Part shown: positions 49,562 to 57,467 of the stretch, piece after piece
Layout: the number at the start of each line of letters is the position of its first letter
Numbering within the stretch: position 1 is the first letter of the stretch
Assembly (NCBI RefSeq): GCF_014648195.1
Contig: NZ_BMQQ01000030.1
Span: 27,167-91,166 of the forward strand
From: Streptomyces purpureus
Lineage (GTDB): Bacteria; Actinomycetota; Actinomycetes; Streptomycetales; Streptomycetaceae
Reading direction: 5' to 3'
DNA: 64,000 bases
Notes under the pieces: generated by a model
What the model was told of the DNA's origin: nothing
Databases searched by the model: none
The model's input: the letters and a program-made list of their open reading frames with translations, nothing else
Made by a program: the position numbers and the translations under genes

Positions 49562-50449
49562 ATGAAACGATCCGGGGTCGTGAGCGACGACTTCAAGCGC
49601 GTGGAAGCCAACGACTGCCCGATGTCCACCTGTGCCGTCCCGGCGGGCTCGCCCTGCCGCACCGGCAAGAACAAGGTGGCCGCCCAGTACCACACGGCCC
49701 GCTTCCGGCTCGTGCCCCAACTCGCCAAGGCCCTCAACGTGCCCACCCCCGCCGTACGCAAGCCCGGCGCGGCCTGGACCGAGCTGCCCCGCCCGGTGAA
49801 CGCCGGCGTCGAGCCAGTCGGGCACGTCCGCATCGGCTACGCCCGCGCCTCGACCGCCCGCCAGTCCCTCGACGCACAGCTCGACTCCCTCGCCGCGGCC
49901 GGAGTCACCCGGGTCTTCTCGGAGAAGATCTCCACCCGCGCCACCACCCGGCCCGAGCTGAACAAGGCAGTCGCCCTCGCCGGTGAACTGCGCGCCTCCG
50001 GCGTCCGCGTCACCCTCGTCGTCCACGAGCACAAACGGCTCGGCCGCGGCATCGAACTCGCCACCCTCGCCGAGGAGCTGAAGGCCAGCGACGTCGGCCT
50101 GGAGTTCCTCACCGGGGAACTCCAGGGCTCACACGACCCCTCCGGCATCGTCTTCACCGTGCTGGCCGCCCTCTCCGGCAGCGAACGCGAGTACATCCGC
50201 GACCGCACCCTGGAGGGCCACGAATCCGCCCGCACCCGCGGCAAGACCATCGGCGGCGCCAGCGTCGCCGACCCCGACATGCTCGCCATGGCCCTCCACC
50301 TGCGCAAGCAGGAACTGAGCCTGCGCGACATCGCCGCCCGCCTCGTCATCACCACCGGCAAGAAGAAGGGCCAGCACCCCTCACCCGCCACCGTGATGCG
50401 GATGCTGCGCGAGCACGACGAACAGACCGCCACAGCGCCGGGCGCATGA
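49562..50449 (+). CDS. tnpR: Serine resolvase/recombinase with N-terminal zinc-finger-like segment
   Basis: 295 aa. Residues 19-48 (CPMSTC, GSPCRTGKNK, YHTARF) have C19, C24, C32 and H44 in a possible zinc-binding arrangement, seen in actinobacterial recombinases. The catalytic domain begins HVRIGYARASTARQSLDAQL with nucleophile Ser97; VHEHKRLGRGIELATLAEEL and SGSEREYIRDRTLEGHESAR follow, and the HTH is at the end (LSLRDIAARLVITTGKKKGQ). It resolves the cointegrate made by TnpA. ATG 49562 lies within a CTCATGAAAC repeat, so binding could repress its own translation start region. Confidence 0.9.
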   Translation: MKRSGVVSDDFKRVEANDCPMSTCAVPAGSPCRTGKNKVAAQYHTARFRLVPQLAKALNVPTPAVRKPGAAWTELPRPVNAGVEPVGHVRIGYARASTARQSLDAQLDSLAAAGVTRVFSEKISTRATTRPELNKAVALAGELRASGVRVTLVVHEHKRLGRGIELATLAEELKASDVGLEFLTGELQGSHDPSGIVFTVLAALSGSEREYIRDRTLEGHESARTRGKTIGGASVADPDMLAMALHLRKQELSLRDIAARLVITTGKKKGQHPSPATVMRMLREHDEQTATAPGA

Positions 50450-50457
50450 TCATCCGG

Positions 50458-50496
50458 CTAGTTTGCGGCTGGTGTCTGAGCTAGGACTCCAGGGCC
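50458..50496 (-). repeat. Right terminal inverted repeat (39 bp)
   Basis: Reverse complement begins GGCCCTGGAGTCCTAGCTCA, as at the left end. It starts only 8 bp after the resolvase stop codon. Confidence 0.95.
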
Positions 50497-50501
50497 GTGG
50501 C
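50497..50501. repeat. Target-site duplication, right copy (GTGGC)
   Basis: Direct copy of the five bases at 40967-40971, immediately outside the right inverted repeat. Confidence 0.85.
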
Positions 50502-50521
50502 GGTCTGGGTGGCTGCCTGCC

Positions 50522-51979
50522 TCAGTGGTGGCTGAGGACCAGCTGCGGCTCGTCGGCCTCCGCGGTGTCGGCCGGGTCGGGCCGCTGGATGAGGAACGCG
50601 GTGACCACACCGATGCCGAGCAGAGCCAGCGCCGTGTACATCGCGTGCTGGTAGCCGGCTTCGGTGACGCCCTGGGCGTCGCTGCCCGCGGTGATCATGG
50701 CCGAGGCGAGGGCGATGCCGAGCGAGGCGCCGATGCCGAAGCAGGCTCCGTTGAGGCCGGAGAGCGAGCCCGGCTTGTCCTTGGGCGCGGTGGTGACGGC
50801 GAGGCCGTTGAGGCCGGTGAGCATGAAGCCGCCGTACGTCACACCGAGCGCGGCGAGGGCTGCGACCAGGATCCACTCGTTGTGCAGGAAGAAGGTGGCG
50901 AAGAGGAAGATCGCGAAGTTGGCGACGGCGCCGGTGACGACGATGGTGCGCCAGCCGATCTTCGGGCCGAGGCGGCCGGTGAGCGGGGCGGAGATCACGC
51001 CGATGAGCTGGATGGGGGTGAGGAAGAGCACGGCGGCGGTGACCGCGGAGAGGCCGAGGCCCACCCGGGCGTCCTGGGAGAACAGCGGGATGGTCAGGGC
51101 GATCGCGCCGAACGCGCCGCCGAGGGTGCAGATGGTCGTGATCAGCAGCGGCCAGGCGCGGCGCGAGGCGAGCACCTCGATGTCGATGACCGGGTTCTCG
51201 GCGCTCTTCTGGGAGACCACGAAGTAGACCAGCGAGGCGACGCCGCCGAGCAGGAAGCCAAGGGTGAGCGGCGAGGTCCAGCCCCAGGCGCCGCCCTGGG
51301 CGAGGCCGACGAGGACACCGGTGAGGCCGAGCGCGAGGGCGGCGATGCCGCGCGAGTCGAAGCGGGCGTCGGCGGTGGTCGGCGGGACGTCGGGGACGTA
51401 CTTCCGGACGCCGAGCAGGCCCGCGACCGCGATCAGGGTGGAGCAGACGAAGATGCCGCGGAAGCCGATGGTGTCGGCGATCTGGCCGCCGGCGATGGCG
51501 TCGACACCGGCGAGACCGCCGTTGACGGCGGTGATGATGCCCGCGGCCTTGCCGAACCCGGCCGGGGTGAGCAGCTGGTTCAGGGTGAGGAAGGCGAGGG
51601 TGAACATCGCGGCGGAGATGCCCTGGAGGACGCGGCCGGCGATGAAAATCTCGATGTTCGGCGCGAAGACGCAGAGCAGGTTGCCGATGATCAGCACGAT
51701 CGCGCAGACGATCATCATGGGCTTGCGGCCGCGCTGGTCGCTGAGGCGGGCGAGGGTGACCTGGCCGATGGCGGCCATCAGGAAGAAGAGGGTCTGGGAC
51801 AGGCCCGCGGCGGCGGTCGTGGTGCCGAGTCGCTCGATGACATCCGGCAGGGCGGGGCTGAGCATCGTGGCGTTGATCTGGTAGCCGAGGACGGCCAGCA
51901 CCATCGCCAGGAGCATGGGCCCGCGGCCCGCGAGTGAGGAGTCGGATCCGGAACGCGTCCGGCCGATCGTGGTGGACAT
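50522..51979 (-). CDS. MFS transporter
   Basis: 485 aa with about fourteen membrane segments. MFS motifs: AAIGQVTLARLSDQRGRKPM between helices 2 and 3, and GRVLQGISAAMFTLAFLTLN. It resembles drug:proton antiporter relatives of 14-helix type. ATG 51979 has AAAGGGG upstream. A palindrome (TTGTCTGACAA, 52055-52065) 76 bp before the start recurs in the adenosine deaminase gene, and a GntR gene is divergent, so a purine nucleoside or base is a reasonable substrate guess. The stop codon is now only 20 bp from the transposon's target duplication. Confidence 0.88.
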   Translation of the reverse strand: MSTTIGRTRSGSDSSLAGRGPMLLAMVLAVLGYQINATMLSPALPDVIERLGTTTAAAGLSQTLFFLMAAIGQVTLARLSDQRGRKPMMIVCAIVLIIGNLLCVFAPNIEIFIAGRVLQGISAAMFTLAFLTLNQLLTPAGFGKAAGIITAVNGGLAGVDAIAGGQIADTIGFRGIFVCSTLIAVAGLLGVRKYVPDVPPTTADARFDSRGIAALALGLTGVLVGLAQGGAWGWTSPLTLGFLLGGVASLVYFVVSQKSAENPVIDIEVLASRRAWPLLITTICTLGGAFGAIALTIPLFSQDARVGLGLSAVTAAVLFLTPIQLIGVISAPLTGRLGPKIGWRTIVVTGAVANFAIFLFATFFLHNEWILVAALAALGVTYGGFMLTGLNGLAVTTAPKDKPGSLSGLNGACFGIGASLGIALASAMITAGSDAQGVTEAGYQHAMYTALALLGIGVVTAFLIQRPDPADTAEADEPQLVLSHH

Positions 51980-52054
51980 GTCGGCCCCTTTGCCCTGGAT
52001 GTCATGTCGTGAGCGAATCGGTGGAACGACACCCGTGAGAAGCCCGTACGAACG

Positions 52055-52065
52055 TTGTCTGACAA
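52055..52065. promoter_or_regulatory. GntR operator candidate, MFS promoter
   Basis: TTGTCTGACAA, a perfect dyad around a single base, identical to the site at 53346-53356. Confidence 0.6.
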
Positions 52066-52197
52066 GTGCCGCGCAGACACTCTGAGATCTACGCGCGTAA
52101 ACGTCAAGACCTTCGGCTCTGTGAATCCCGATACCCCGCTTCCCGCTGGGACCGGCCTGGTCAGGCATCGTTGCCGGTCGGCACCGGATCGGGCTTA

Positions 52198-52211
52198 ACT
52201 TGCCGACAAGT
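52198..52211. promoter_or_regulatory. GntR operator candidate, gntR promoter
   Basis: ACTTGCCGACAAGT has 5-bp arms around 4 bp and the GACAAGT half-site of the neighbouring palindromes. It lies 17 bp before the regulator's start, which suits autorepression. Confidence 0.5.
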
Positions 52212-52227
52212 GAGTCGAGGAGGGGCA

Positions 52228-52977
52228 GTGGCTGTCAGCGGAACCCAGCGGCGACCGGTCGTGGTGCTGTACGAGCGCATCGCGGACGCCATCCACGAGG
52301 GCGTGTATCCCCCCGGCTCCACGCTGCCGTCCGAGCCCAAGCTCGCCACCGAGCTGGGCGTGAGCCGGCCCGCCCTGCGCGAGGCCCTGCTGCTGCTCCA
52401 GGAGGACGGCCTGCTGACGGTACGGCGCGGGGTGGGCCGGACCGTGAACGACCGCCCGCCGCGCCGGGGCTTCGAGCACATCCAGCCACTGGAGGACCTG
52501 ATCGGCTCCGGCGCTCCCCTGCGGGTACGGGCGCTGCTTCGGACCGTCGAGGAGCCCACCGACTTCACCACCCAGCACCTGCTCGCGCCCGCCCGCGCCG
52601 AGCTGCGGTTCTGGGAGTCGCTCCTCACCGGAGAGGGCACGGCGGCCGCGCTCAGCCAGGAGTGGGCGGCGGCCGACGACGTACTGGACGCGGCCCACCC
52701 GGCCTTCGCCGAGGCACTCCGCGCCCCGGCCCCGACCGACCGGACCTCGATGCTCGCGGTCCTGGCCGGGGCCTCGCGCGGGGTGGCGCTCAGCGCCCAC
52801 AGCAGTGTGACCGCGACCCTGCTCGGCCAGCGGCGCGGCGAACAGCTGGGCCGCCCGGCGGACACACCTGCGGTCCTGGTCACCCAGGTCGTCCGGGTGG
52901 ACGACACGCCGATCCTGGCGGCGAAGCACATGCTGCCGACGGGCGCGCCGGCGCTGCCGGTGCTCCAGTCCAACTGA
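52228..52977 (+). CDS. GntR family regulator with UTRA-like domain
   Basis: 249 aa. Winged HTH in residues 8-72 (VVLYERIADAIHEGVYPPGS, TLPSEPKLATELGVSRPALR). The rest is a UTRA-like effector domain (HLLAPARAELRFWESLLTGE, TPAVLVTQVVRVDDTPILAA). GTG 52228 has GAGGAGGGGC 2-11 bp upstream. It is divergent from the MFS gene and followed by adenosine deaminase in the same direction. The shared palindromes at all three genes make it their probable common regulator. Confidence 0.88.
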   Translation: MAVSGTQRRPVVVLYERIADAIHEGVYPPGSTLPSEPKLATELGVSRPALREALLLLQEDGLLTVRRGVGRTVNDRPPRRGFEHIQPLEDLIGSGAPLRVRALLRTVEEPTDFTTQHLLAPARAELRFWESLLTGEGTAAALSQEWAAADDVLDAAHPAFAEALRAPAPTDRTSMLAVLAGASRGVALSAHSSVTATLLGQRRGEQLGRPADTPAVLVTQVVRVDDTPILAAKHMLPTGAPALPVLQSN

Positions 52978-53339
52978 GGGAAGCGGCACGTCGACCTTTG
53001 GGCTGGCGGCCGGGCGAGCGCCGCCGCCGCGTGGGCGGGCTCACTCGCGCCCGCGGCGGCCGGCGAGCCGCGCACGGCGAGGTGCGGCATGGCGTTCGCC
53101 GCCTCCCGGCCGCGGTCCCGCCGAGGCCGACTGCGCGCGCACCCGGCTCCCGCCGGCGGCCGGGCGAGCGTCGCTCCACGGGTCGGCTCGGCGCGGCCCG
53201 CCACGGGTCGACACCGCCCGCCGCCGGCGAGCTGCGCCGAGCGCGATACGGCGTGGCGTTCGCCGCCTCCGCTCCACCCCCAACCCGAGAGACCGACGTC
53301 ACGGCACCCGGTACCCGGCGTGCCGTACACTTCCGCGGC
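52978..53339. repeat. Gene-free region with two imperfect copies of a ~150-bp unit
   Basis: GGCGGCCGGGCGAGCG is exact at 53005-53020 and 53155-53170. GGC(A/G)TGGCGTTCGCCGCCTCC recurs at 53086-53106 and 53250-53270. The spacing inside the copies differs (81 and 95 bp), so the duplication has decayed. It separates gntR from the adenosine deaminase gene; no gene is supported. Confidence 0.6.
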
Positions 53340-54440
53340 ATGCACTTGTCTGACAACCCCGCCGCCGGTACCGCGACCCCGGTCGCCGACTGGATTCAGC
53401 GCGCCCCCAAGGCCGTCCTCCACGACCACCTCGACGGTGGTCTGCGTCCCGCCACGATCATCGAGCTGGCCCGGGAGTGCGGGTACACCGCGCTGCCCAC
53501 CGAGGACCCGGCCGCGCTCGCGGTGTGGTTCCGGGACGCCGCCGATTCCGGGTCGCTGGAGCGGTACCTGGAGACCTTCGCCCACACCTGCGCCGTGATG
53601 CAGACGCGTGAGGCGCTGTTCCGGGTCGCGGCGGAGTGTGCCGAGGACCTGGCGGCCGACGGGGTCGTCTACGCCGAGGTCCGCTACGCCCCCGAGCAGC
53701 ACCTGGAGGGCGGCCTGACCCTCGACGAGGTCGTCGAGGCCGTCAACGAGGGCTTCCGGGAGGGCGAGCGCCGTACCCGCGGGCGGATCACCGTCGGCAC
53801 GCTGCTCACCGGCATGCGGCACACCACCCGCTCGCTGGAGATAGCCGAGCTGACCGTCGCCCACCGCGAGCGCGGTGTCGCCGGTTTCGACATCGCGGGC
53901 GGCGAGATCGGCAACCCGCCGGCCAACCACCTGCCGGCCTTCCAGCACCTGAAGCGGCACAACTGCCACTTCACGATCCACGCGGGCGAGGCCGTCGGCG
54001 CCGAGTCGATCCACGAGGCCGTGCAGGTCTGCGGCGCCGAGCGGATCGGCCACGGCGTGCGGATCACCGACGACATCCAGGTCCACGACGACGGCACGGC
54101 GACGCTGGGCCACCTCGCCGCGTACGTCCGCGACAACGGGATCGCCCTGGAAGTCTGCCCGACCTCCAACCTCCAGACGGGCGCCGCGAAGGACTACGCC
54201 TCGCACCCGATCGACCTGCTGCGCCGCCTCGGCTTCCGGATCACCCTGAACACCGACAACCGCCTGGTGTCCGGCACGACCATGAGCCGCGAGTTCCAGC
54301 ACATGGCGGACGCGTTCGGCTACGGCCCCGAGGTCTTCGAGCAGTTCACGGTCGCCGCGGTCGAGTCCGCGTTCCTGCCGCTGCCGGAGCGCCGCCGTCT
54401 CGTCGACGAGGTGATCCGGCCGGGGTACGCGGCGCTCTGA
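53340..54440 (+). CDS. Adenosine deaminase
   Basis: 366 aa. It hydrolyses adenosine (or deoxyadenosine) to inosine plus ammonia in purine salvage, in the cytoplasm. Zinc and catalytic residues: HxH-type start in APKAVLHDHLDGGLRPATII, FTIHAGEAVGAESIHEAV with the catalytic Glu, GHGVRI, and the NTDN motif LNTDNRLVSGTTMSREF (usual SxxDP/NTDDP region). ATG 53340 begins MHLSDNP; codons 3-6 form the palindrome TTGTCTGACAA, so a regulator could block it from inside the gene. A hairpin terminator follows. Confidence 0.95.
   Translation: MHLSDNPAAGTATPVADWIQRAPKAVLHDHLDGGLRPATIIELARECGYTALPTEDPAALAVWFRDAADSGSLERYLETFAHTCAVMQTREALFRVAAECAEDLAADGVVYAEVRYAPEQHLEGGLTLDEVVEAVNEGFREGERRTRGRITVGTLLTGMRHTTRSLEIAELTVAHRERGVAGFDIAGGEIGNPPANHLPAFQHLKRHNCHFTIHAGEAVGAESIHEAVQVCGAERIGHGVRITDDIQVHDDGTATLGHLAAYVRDNGIALEVCPTSNLQTGAAKDYASHPIDLLRRLGFRITLNTDNRLVSGTTMSREFQHMADAFGYGPEVFEQFTVAAVESAFLPLPERRRLVDEVIRPGYAAL
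53346..53356. promoter_or_regulatory. Operator candidate within the first codons of adenosine deaminase
   Basis: TTGTCTGACAA, identical to the MFS promoter site, spans codons 3-6. A dimer bound here would block elongation or translation initiation of the gene. Confidence 0.55.
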
Positions 54441-54453
54441 GCCGCCCGCCCGT

Positions 54454-54487
54454 GGCACCCACCGGCCGACTCGCGGCCGGTGGTGCC
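54454..54487. terminator. Terminator hairpin between adenosine deaminase and the peptidase operon
   Basis: A 14-bp stem with one bulged C: the left arm runs from 54454 (GGCACCCACCGGCCG), the loop is ACTCG, and the right arm CGGCCGGTGGTGCC ends at 54487. It serves both convergent units. Confidence 0.75.
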
Positions 54488-54531
54488 CGCGGCATGCCCG
54501 TCGGCCGGCCCGTGCGGCACTTGACATACCG

Positions 54532-55479
54532 TCAGATCAGGGCCGGTACGTCCAACGTCAACGCGCCCGCCTCCGCGTCCAGCACGGCCGGCACCCCGAG
54601 CGGCATCGTCAGCGCCGTGGGGCTGTGGCCGAAGCCCATCTCCTCCACCACCGGCACCCCGAATCCCCCGAGCCGGTCGGCGAGGACCGCCCGCACCTGC
54701 TCGTACGGTCCGCACTGCGCCCATGAGCCGAGACCGATCCCGGCCACCCCTTCGAGCCACCCCGAGCGCAGCAGCTGGGTGAGGATCCGGTCCAGGCGGT
54801 ACGGCTCCTCGCCGGTGTCCTCCAGGAGCAGCAGGCCTCCGCGGGCCGAGGGGCGGGCGTGGGGGGTGCCGAGGTCGGCGGCGAGCAGGCTGACGCAGCC
54901 GCCGAGGGTGATGCCCCGGGCCCGGCCGGGGACCAGCGGCCGGGCGGCGGACAGGCCGAGGGTGTGGACGGACTCGGGCGCGAAGAGGGTGGCCCGGAGC
55001 GACTCCTGGGTGGGGGCGTCGGTGAGGAAGGTCGTCGTCGCCGCCATCGGGCCGTGCAGGGTGACGAGCCCGGCCCGTACGGCGAAGGCCTCGTGGAGGG
55101 CGGTGACGTCGCTGTAGCCGACGAAGACCTTGGGGCCGGCCGCCCGGATCGCCGCCCAGTCGAGCAGGTCCACGATCCGCTGGGCGCCGTATCCGCCACG
55201 GGCGCAGATCACCGCGGAGACCGACGGGTCGCACCACGCCTCCTGGAGGTCGCGGGCGCGCGCCTCGTCCGTACCGGCGAGGTGGCCGATCCGTGGGTGG
55301 ACGTCGAGGACGTGGGCGGCCACCACCGGTTCGAGGCCCCAGCCGCGCAGGATCCCCACGCCGGTCTCCAGGCGGTCGGCGGCCACGGGCCCGCTCGGTG
55401 CGACGACGGCGACCCGGTCCCCCGGGCGCAGCCGGGACGGCCGGGTCAGCGCCGTGACTGCCCGCGGTGCGGTGGTCAC
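54532..55479 (-). CDS. S66 family peptidase (LD-carboxypeptidase-like)
   Basis: 315 aa. The catalytic Ser-Glu-His set of S66 enzymes is visible: Ser in VFVGYSDVTALHEAF, Glu in GGLLLLEDTGEEPYRLDRIL, His in GFGHSPTALTMPLG. These enzymes remove the terminal D-alanine from cytoplasmic murein tetrapeptides (LdcA) or cleave microcin C7-like compounds (MccF). The start is GTG 55479, overlapping the S9 peptidase stop by 4 bp. It is the last gene of a four-peptidase operon. Confidence 0.92.
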   Translation of the reverse strand: MTTAPRAVTALTRPSRLRPGDRVAVVAPSGPVAADRLETGVGILRGWGLEPVVAAHVLDVHPRIGHLAGTDEARARDLQEAWCDPSVSAVICARGGYGAQRIVDLLDWAAIRAAGPKVFVGYSDVTALHEAFAVRAGLVTLHGPMAATTTFLTDAPTQESLRATLFAPESVHTLGLSAARPLVPGRARGITLGGCVSLLAADLGTPHARPSARGGLLLLEDTGEEPYRLDRILTQLLRSGWLEGVAGIGLGSWAQCGPYEQVRAVLADRLGGFGVPVVEEMGFGHSPTALTMPLGVPAVLDAEAGALTLDVPALI

Positions 55480-57455
55480 TTCGTCAGTTCCAGTGGTGGT
55501 ACGTCGGGCCGGTGGATGCCGAAGGTCTGGGCGTAGAGGGAGAGTTCGGCCTCCAGGGCGCGGACGATGGTGTCTGCGAGGCGGAAGCCATGGCCCTCGC
55601 CCTCGAAGCCGATGTACGCATGGGGCACTCCCCGCCCGGCCATGCGGGCGCGGAAGCGTTCGCTCTGCGCCGGTGGGCAGATGACGTCGTCGAGGCCTTG
55701 GAGCAGCAGGAACGGCGCCTGGATGCGGTGGCTCTGGTGCAGCGGGGAACGTTCGCGGTAGCGGGCGGGCACCTGCGCGAGGGGGCCGACGAGCGATTCG
55801 AGGTACTGCGACTCGAAGTCGTGGGTCTCGTCGGTGGCCCAGCCGAGCAGGTCGAGGATGGGGTAGATGATCGTGCCGCAGGCGTAGACGTCGGTGGTGG
55901 TGAGGGACGCGGCGGTGGTCCAGCCGCCGGCGCTGCCGCCGCGGATGGCGAGCCGCGCCGGGTCGGCGGTCCCCTCGGCCGCGAGGGCCGAGGCGACGGC
56001 GGCGCAGTCCTCGACGTCGACGACGCCCCACTGTTCGCGGAGCCGGCGGCGGTACTCCCTGCCGTAGCCGGTGGAGCCGCCGTAGTTGACCTCGGCGACG
56101 CCGATGCCGCGCGAGGTGAAGTAGGCGATCTCCAGGTCGAGGACGAGGGGGGCGTGTCCGGTGGGGCCGCCGTGGGCCCAGATCACGTAGGGCGGCAGTT
56201 CATCGGCGGGCGGGGTGTGGTCGGGGCTGTGGGGAGGGTAGATGTGGGCGTGGATGTCGCGGCTGTCCGGGCCGGTGAAGGTGCGGATCTGCGGCTCGGG
56301 GTAATAGGCGGGGTCGACGGGGTCGTCGTGGGCGGAGCCGATGACCCGGGTCCGGCCGGTGCGGGTGTCGAGCTCCACGATCTCGTACGCGCTGCGGGGG
56401 CTGGCGGCGACGCCGATGACGCGGGTGCCGTGCACGGCGAGGGTGGGGGCCCATTCGGTCCAGGGCCCGGGTGCGTCGACCAGTTCGCCGCTGTCGGGAT
56501 CGAGGATGCCGAGCGCGGTGGCGCCCTTGCCGTGGACGACGGCGACCAGTCCGTCGTCCAGCGGGTGGAACCACTTGAGCCCGATCTTCCACAGCGGTCC
56601 GCCGAACTCCTCCTCGCGGGGGCACAGCGCGGTCGGTTCGCCCGGCGGCGCGGAGCGGTAGAGGTTCCACCAGCCGCTGCGGTCGCTCAGGTGCAGCAGC
56701 TGCCCGTCGGCGGTCCAGTCGGCCTGGGGGACGGACTCCTCGGGCCCGCCGTGGACCGGCCGGGCACCGTGGAAGGTGCCGTCCGCGGCCACGTCGGCGA
56801 GCATCACCTCGGTGCCGTCCCACGGCATCCGAGGATGGTCCCAGCCGATCCAGACCACCTGCCTGCCGTCGGGTGAGAGCCGAGGCCCGGTGACGAAGCG
56901 GTGCCGCCCGTCGGACAGTTCCCGTACGGCCCTGCGGTCCTTCGCGGCCGAGCCGTCGAGGGGGACGGCGACGACGGCCCGCCGCACGTCCGTGGGGGCG
57001 GCGCCGGTGAACTCCTCCATGACGCACCAGACTTCGCCGCGGTCCTGATGGATCACCGGGTCGACCCAGCGCAGCCCGCCGCCTGTCGCGGAGACCGGGG
57101 TGAGGGGGCGCGGCGGCGCTGCGCCGTCCGGTTCGACGGCGTAGAGCCGCTGGTCGGCGACGTGGCAGAAGACGACGAGCGGGCCGCCCTCGGCGCGGGC
57201 CGCGCCGGCCCAGGGCTGTCCGCCGTACTCGACGACTCTGCTGCGGACGTTCCACGGGGCGGGCAGCACCGACTCCTCGGTGCCGTCGGCGCGGCGCCGG
57301 ATCAGGGCGCGCCGGCCGCCCTCCTCGGGCCGTGGCGCGGTCCACCACACCTCGTCGCCCACGACACCGACGAAGTCGGGCCGTCCGTCGCGCGAGGCGG
57401 TGAGGCGGGCGTCGATCGGAGACGGCCAGCTGCCGTACGCCCCCGTGGCTGCCAT
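55476..57455 (-). CDS. S9 family prolyl oligopeptidase-like peptidase
   Basis: 659 aa. The N-terminal beta-propeller (to about residue 390, e.g. GPRLSPDGRQVVWIGWDHPR) limits access to a C-terminal alpha/beta hydrolase with the triad Ser in AIRGGSAGGWTTAA, Asp in LQGLDDVICPPAQS and His in FEGEGHGFRLADT. It cleaves short peptides, often after Pro or Ala, in the cytoplasm. ATG 57455. It overlaps the S66 gene by 4 bp and starts 12 bp after the M20 stop, which supports one transcript. Confidence 0.93.
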   Translation of the reverse strand: MAATGAYGSWPSPIDARLTASRDGRPDFVGVVGDEVWWTAPRPEEGGRRALIRRRADGTEESVLPAPWNVRSRVVEYGGQPWAGAARAEGGPLVVFCHVADQRLYAVEPDGAAPPRPLTPVSATGGGLRWVDPVIHQDRGEVWCVMEEFTGAAPTDVRRAVVAVPLDGSAAKDRRAVRELSDGRHRFVTGPRLSPDGRQVVWIGWDHPRMPWDGTEVMLADVAADGTFHGARPVHGGPEESVPQADWTADGQLLHLSDRSGWWNLYRSAPPGEPTALCPREEEFGGPLWKIGLKWFHPLDDGLVAVVHGKGATALGILDPDSGELVDAPGPWTEWAPTLAVHGTRVIGVAASPRSAYEIVELDTRTGRTRVIGSAHDDPVDPAYYPEPQIRTFTGPDSRDIHAHIYPPHSPDHTPPADELPPYVIWAHGGPTGHAPLVLDLEIAYFTSRGIGVAEVNYGGSTGYGREYRRRLREQWGVVDVEDCAAVASALAAEGTADPARLAIRGGSAGGWTTAASLTTTDVYACGTIIYPILDLLGWATDETHDFESQYLESLVGPLAQVPARYRERSPLHQSHRIQAPFLLLQGLDDVICPPAQSERFRARMAGRGVPHAYIGFEGEGHGFRLADTIVRALEAELSLYAQTFGIHRPDVPPLELTK

Positions 57456-57467
57456 GCGGGATTCCCC

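Larger units (their letters stand above)
40972..50496. mobile_element. Complete Tn3-family transposon (9,525 bp) with redox cargo
   Basis: It is bounded by 39-bp terminal inverted repeats that differ at one position and by a GTGGC direct duplication. It contains, left to right, a Tn3 transposase, five minus-strand oxidoreductase or membrane genes, a divergent TetR regulator, a candidate res site and a serine resolvase. Intact ends, intact tnpA and tnpR and an intact target duplication imply a recent insertion that may still be mobile. No antibiotic or metal resistance gene is present. TnpA and TnpR lie at opposite ends, with the cargo between. Confidence 0.93.
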
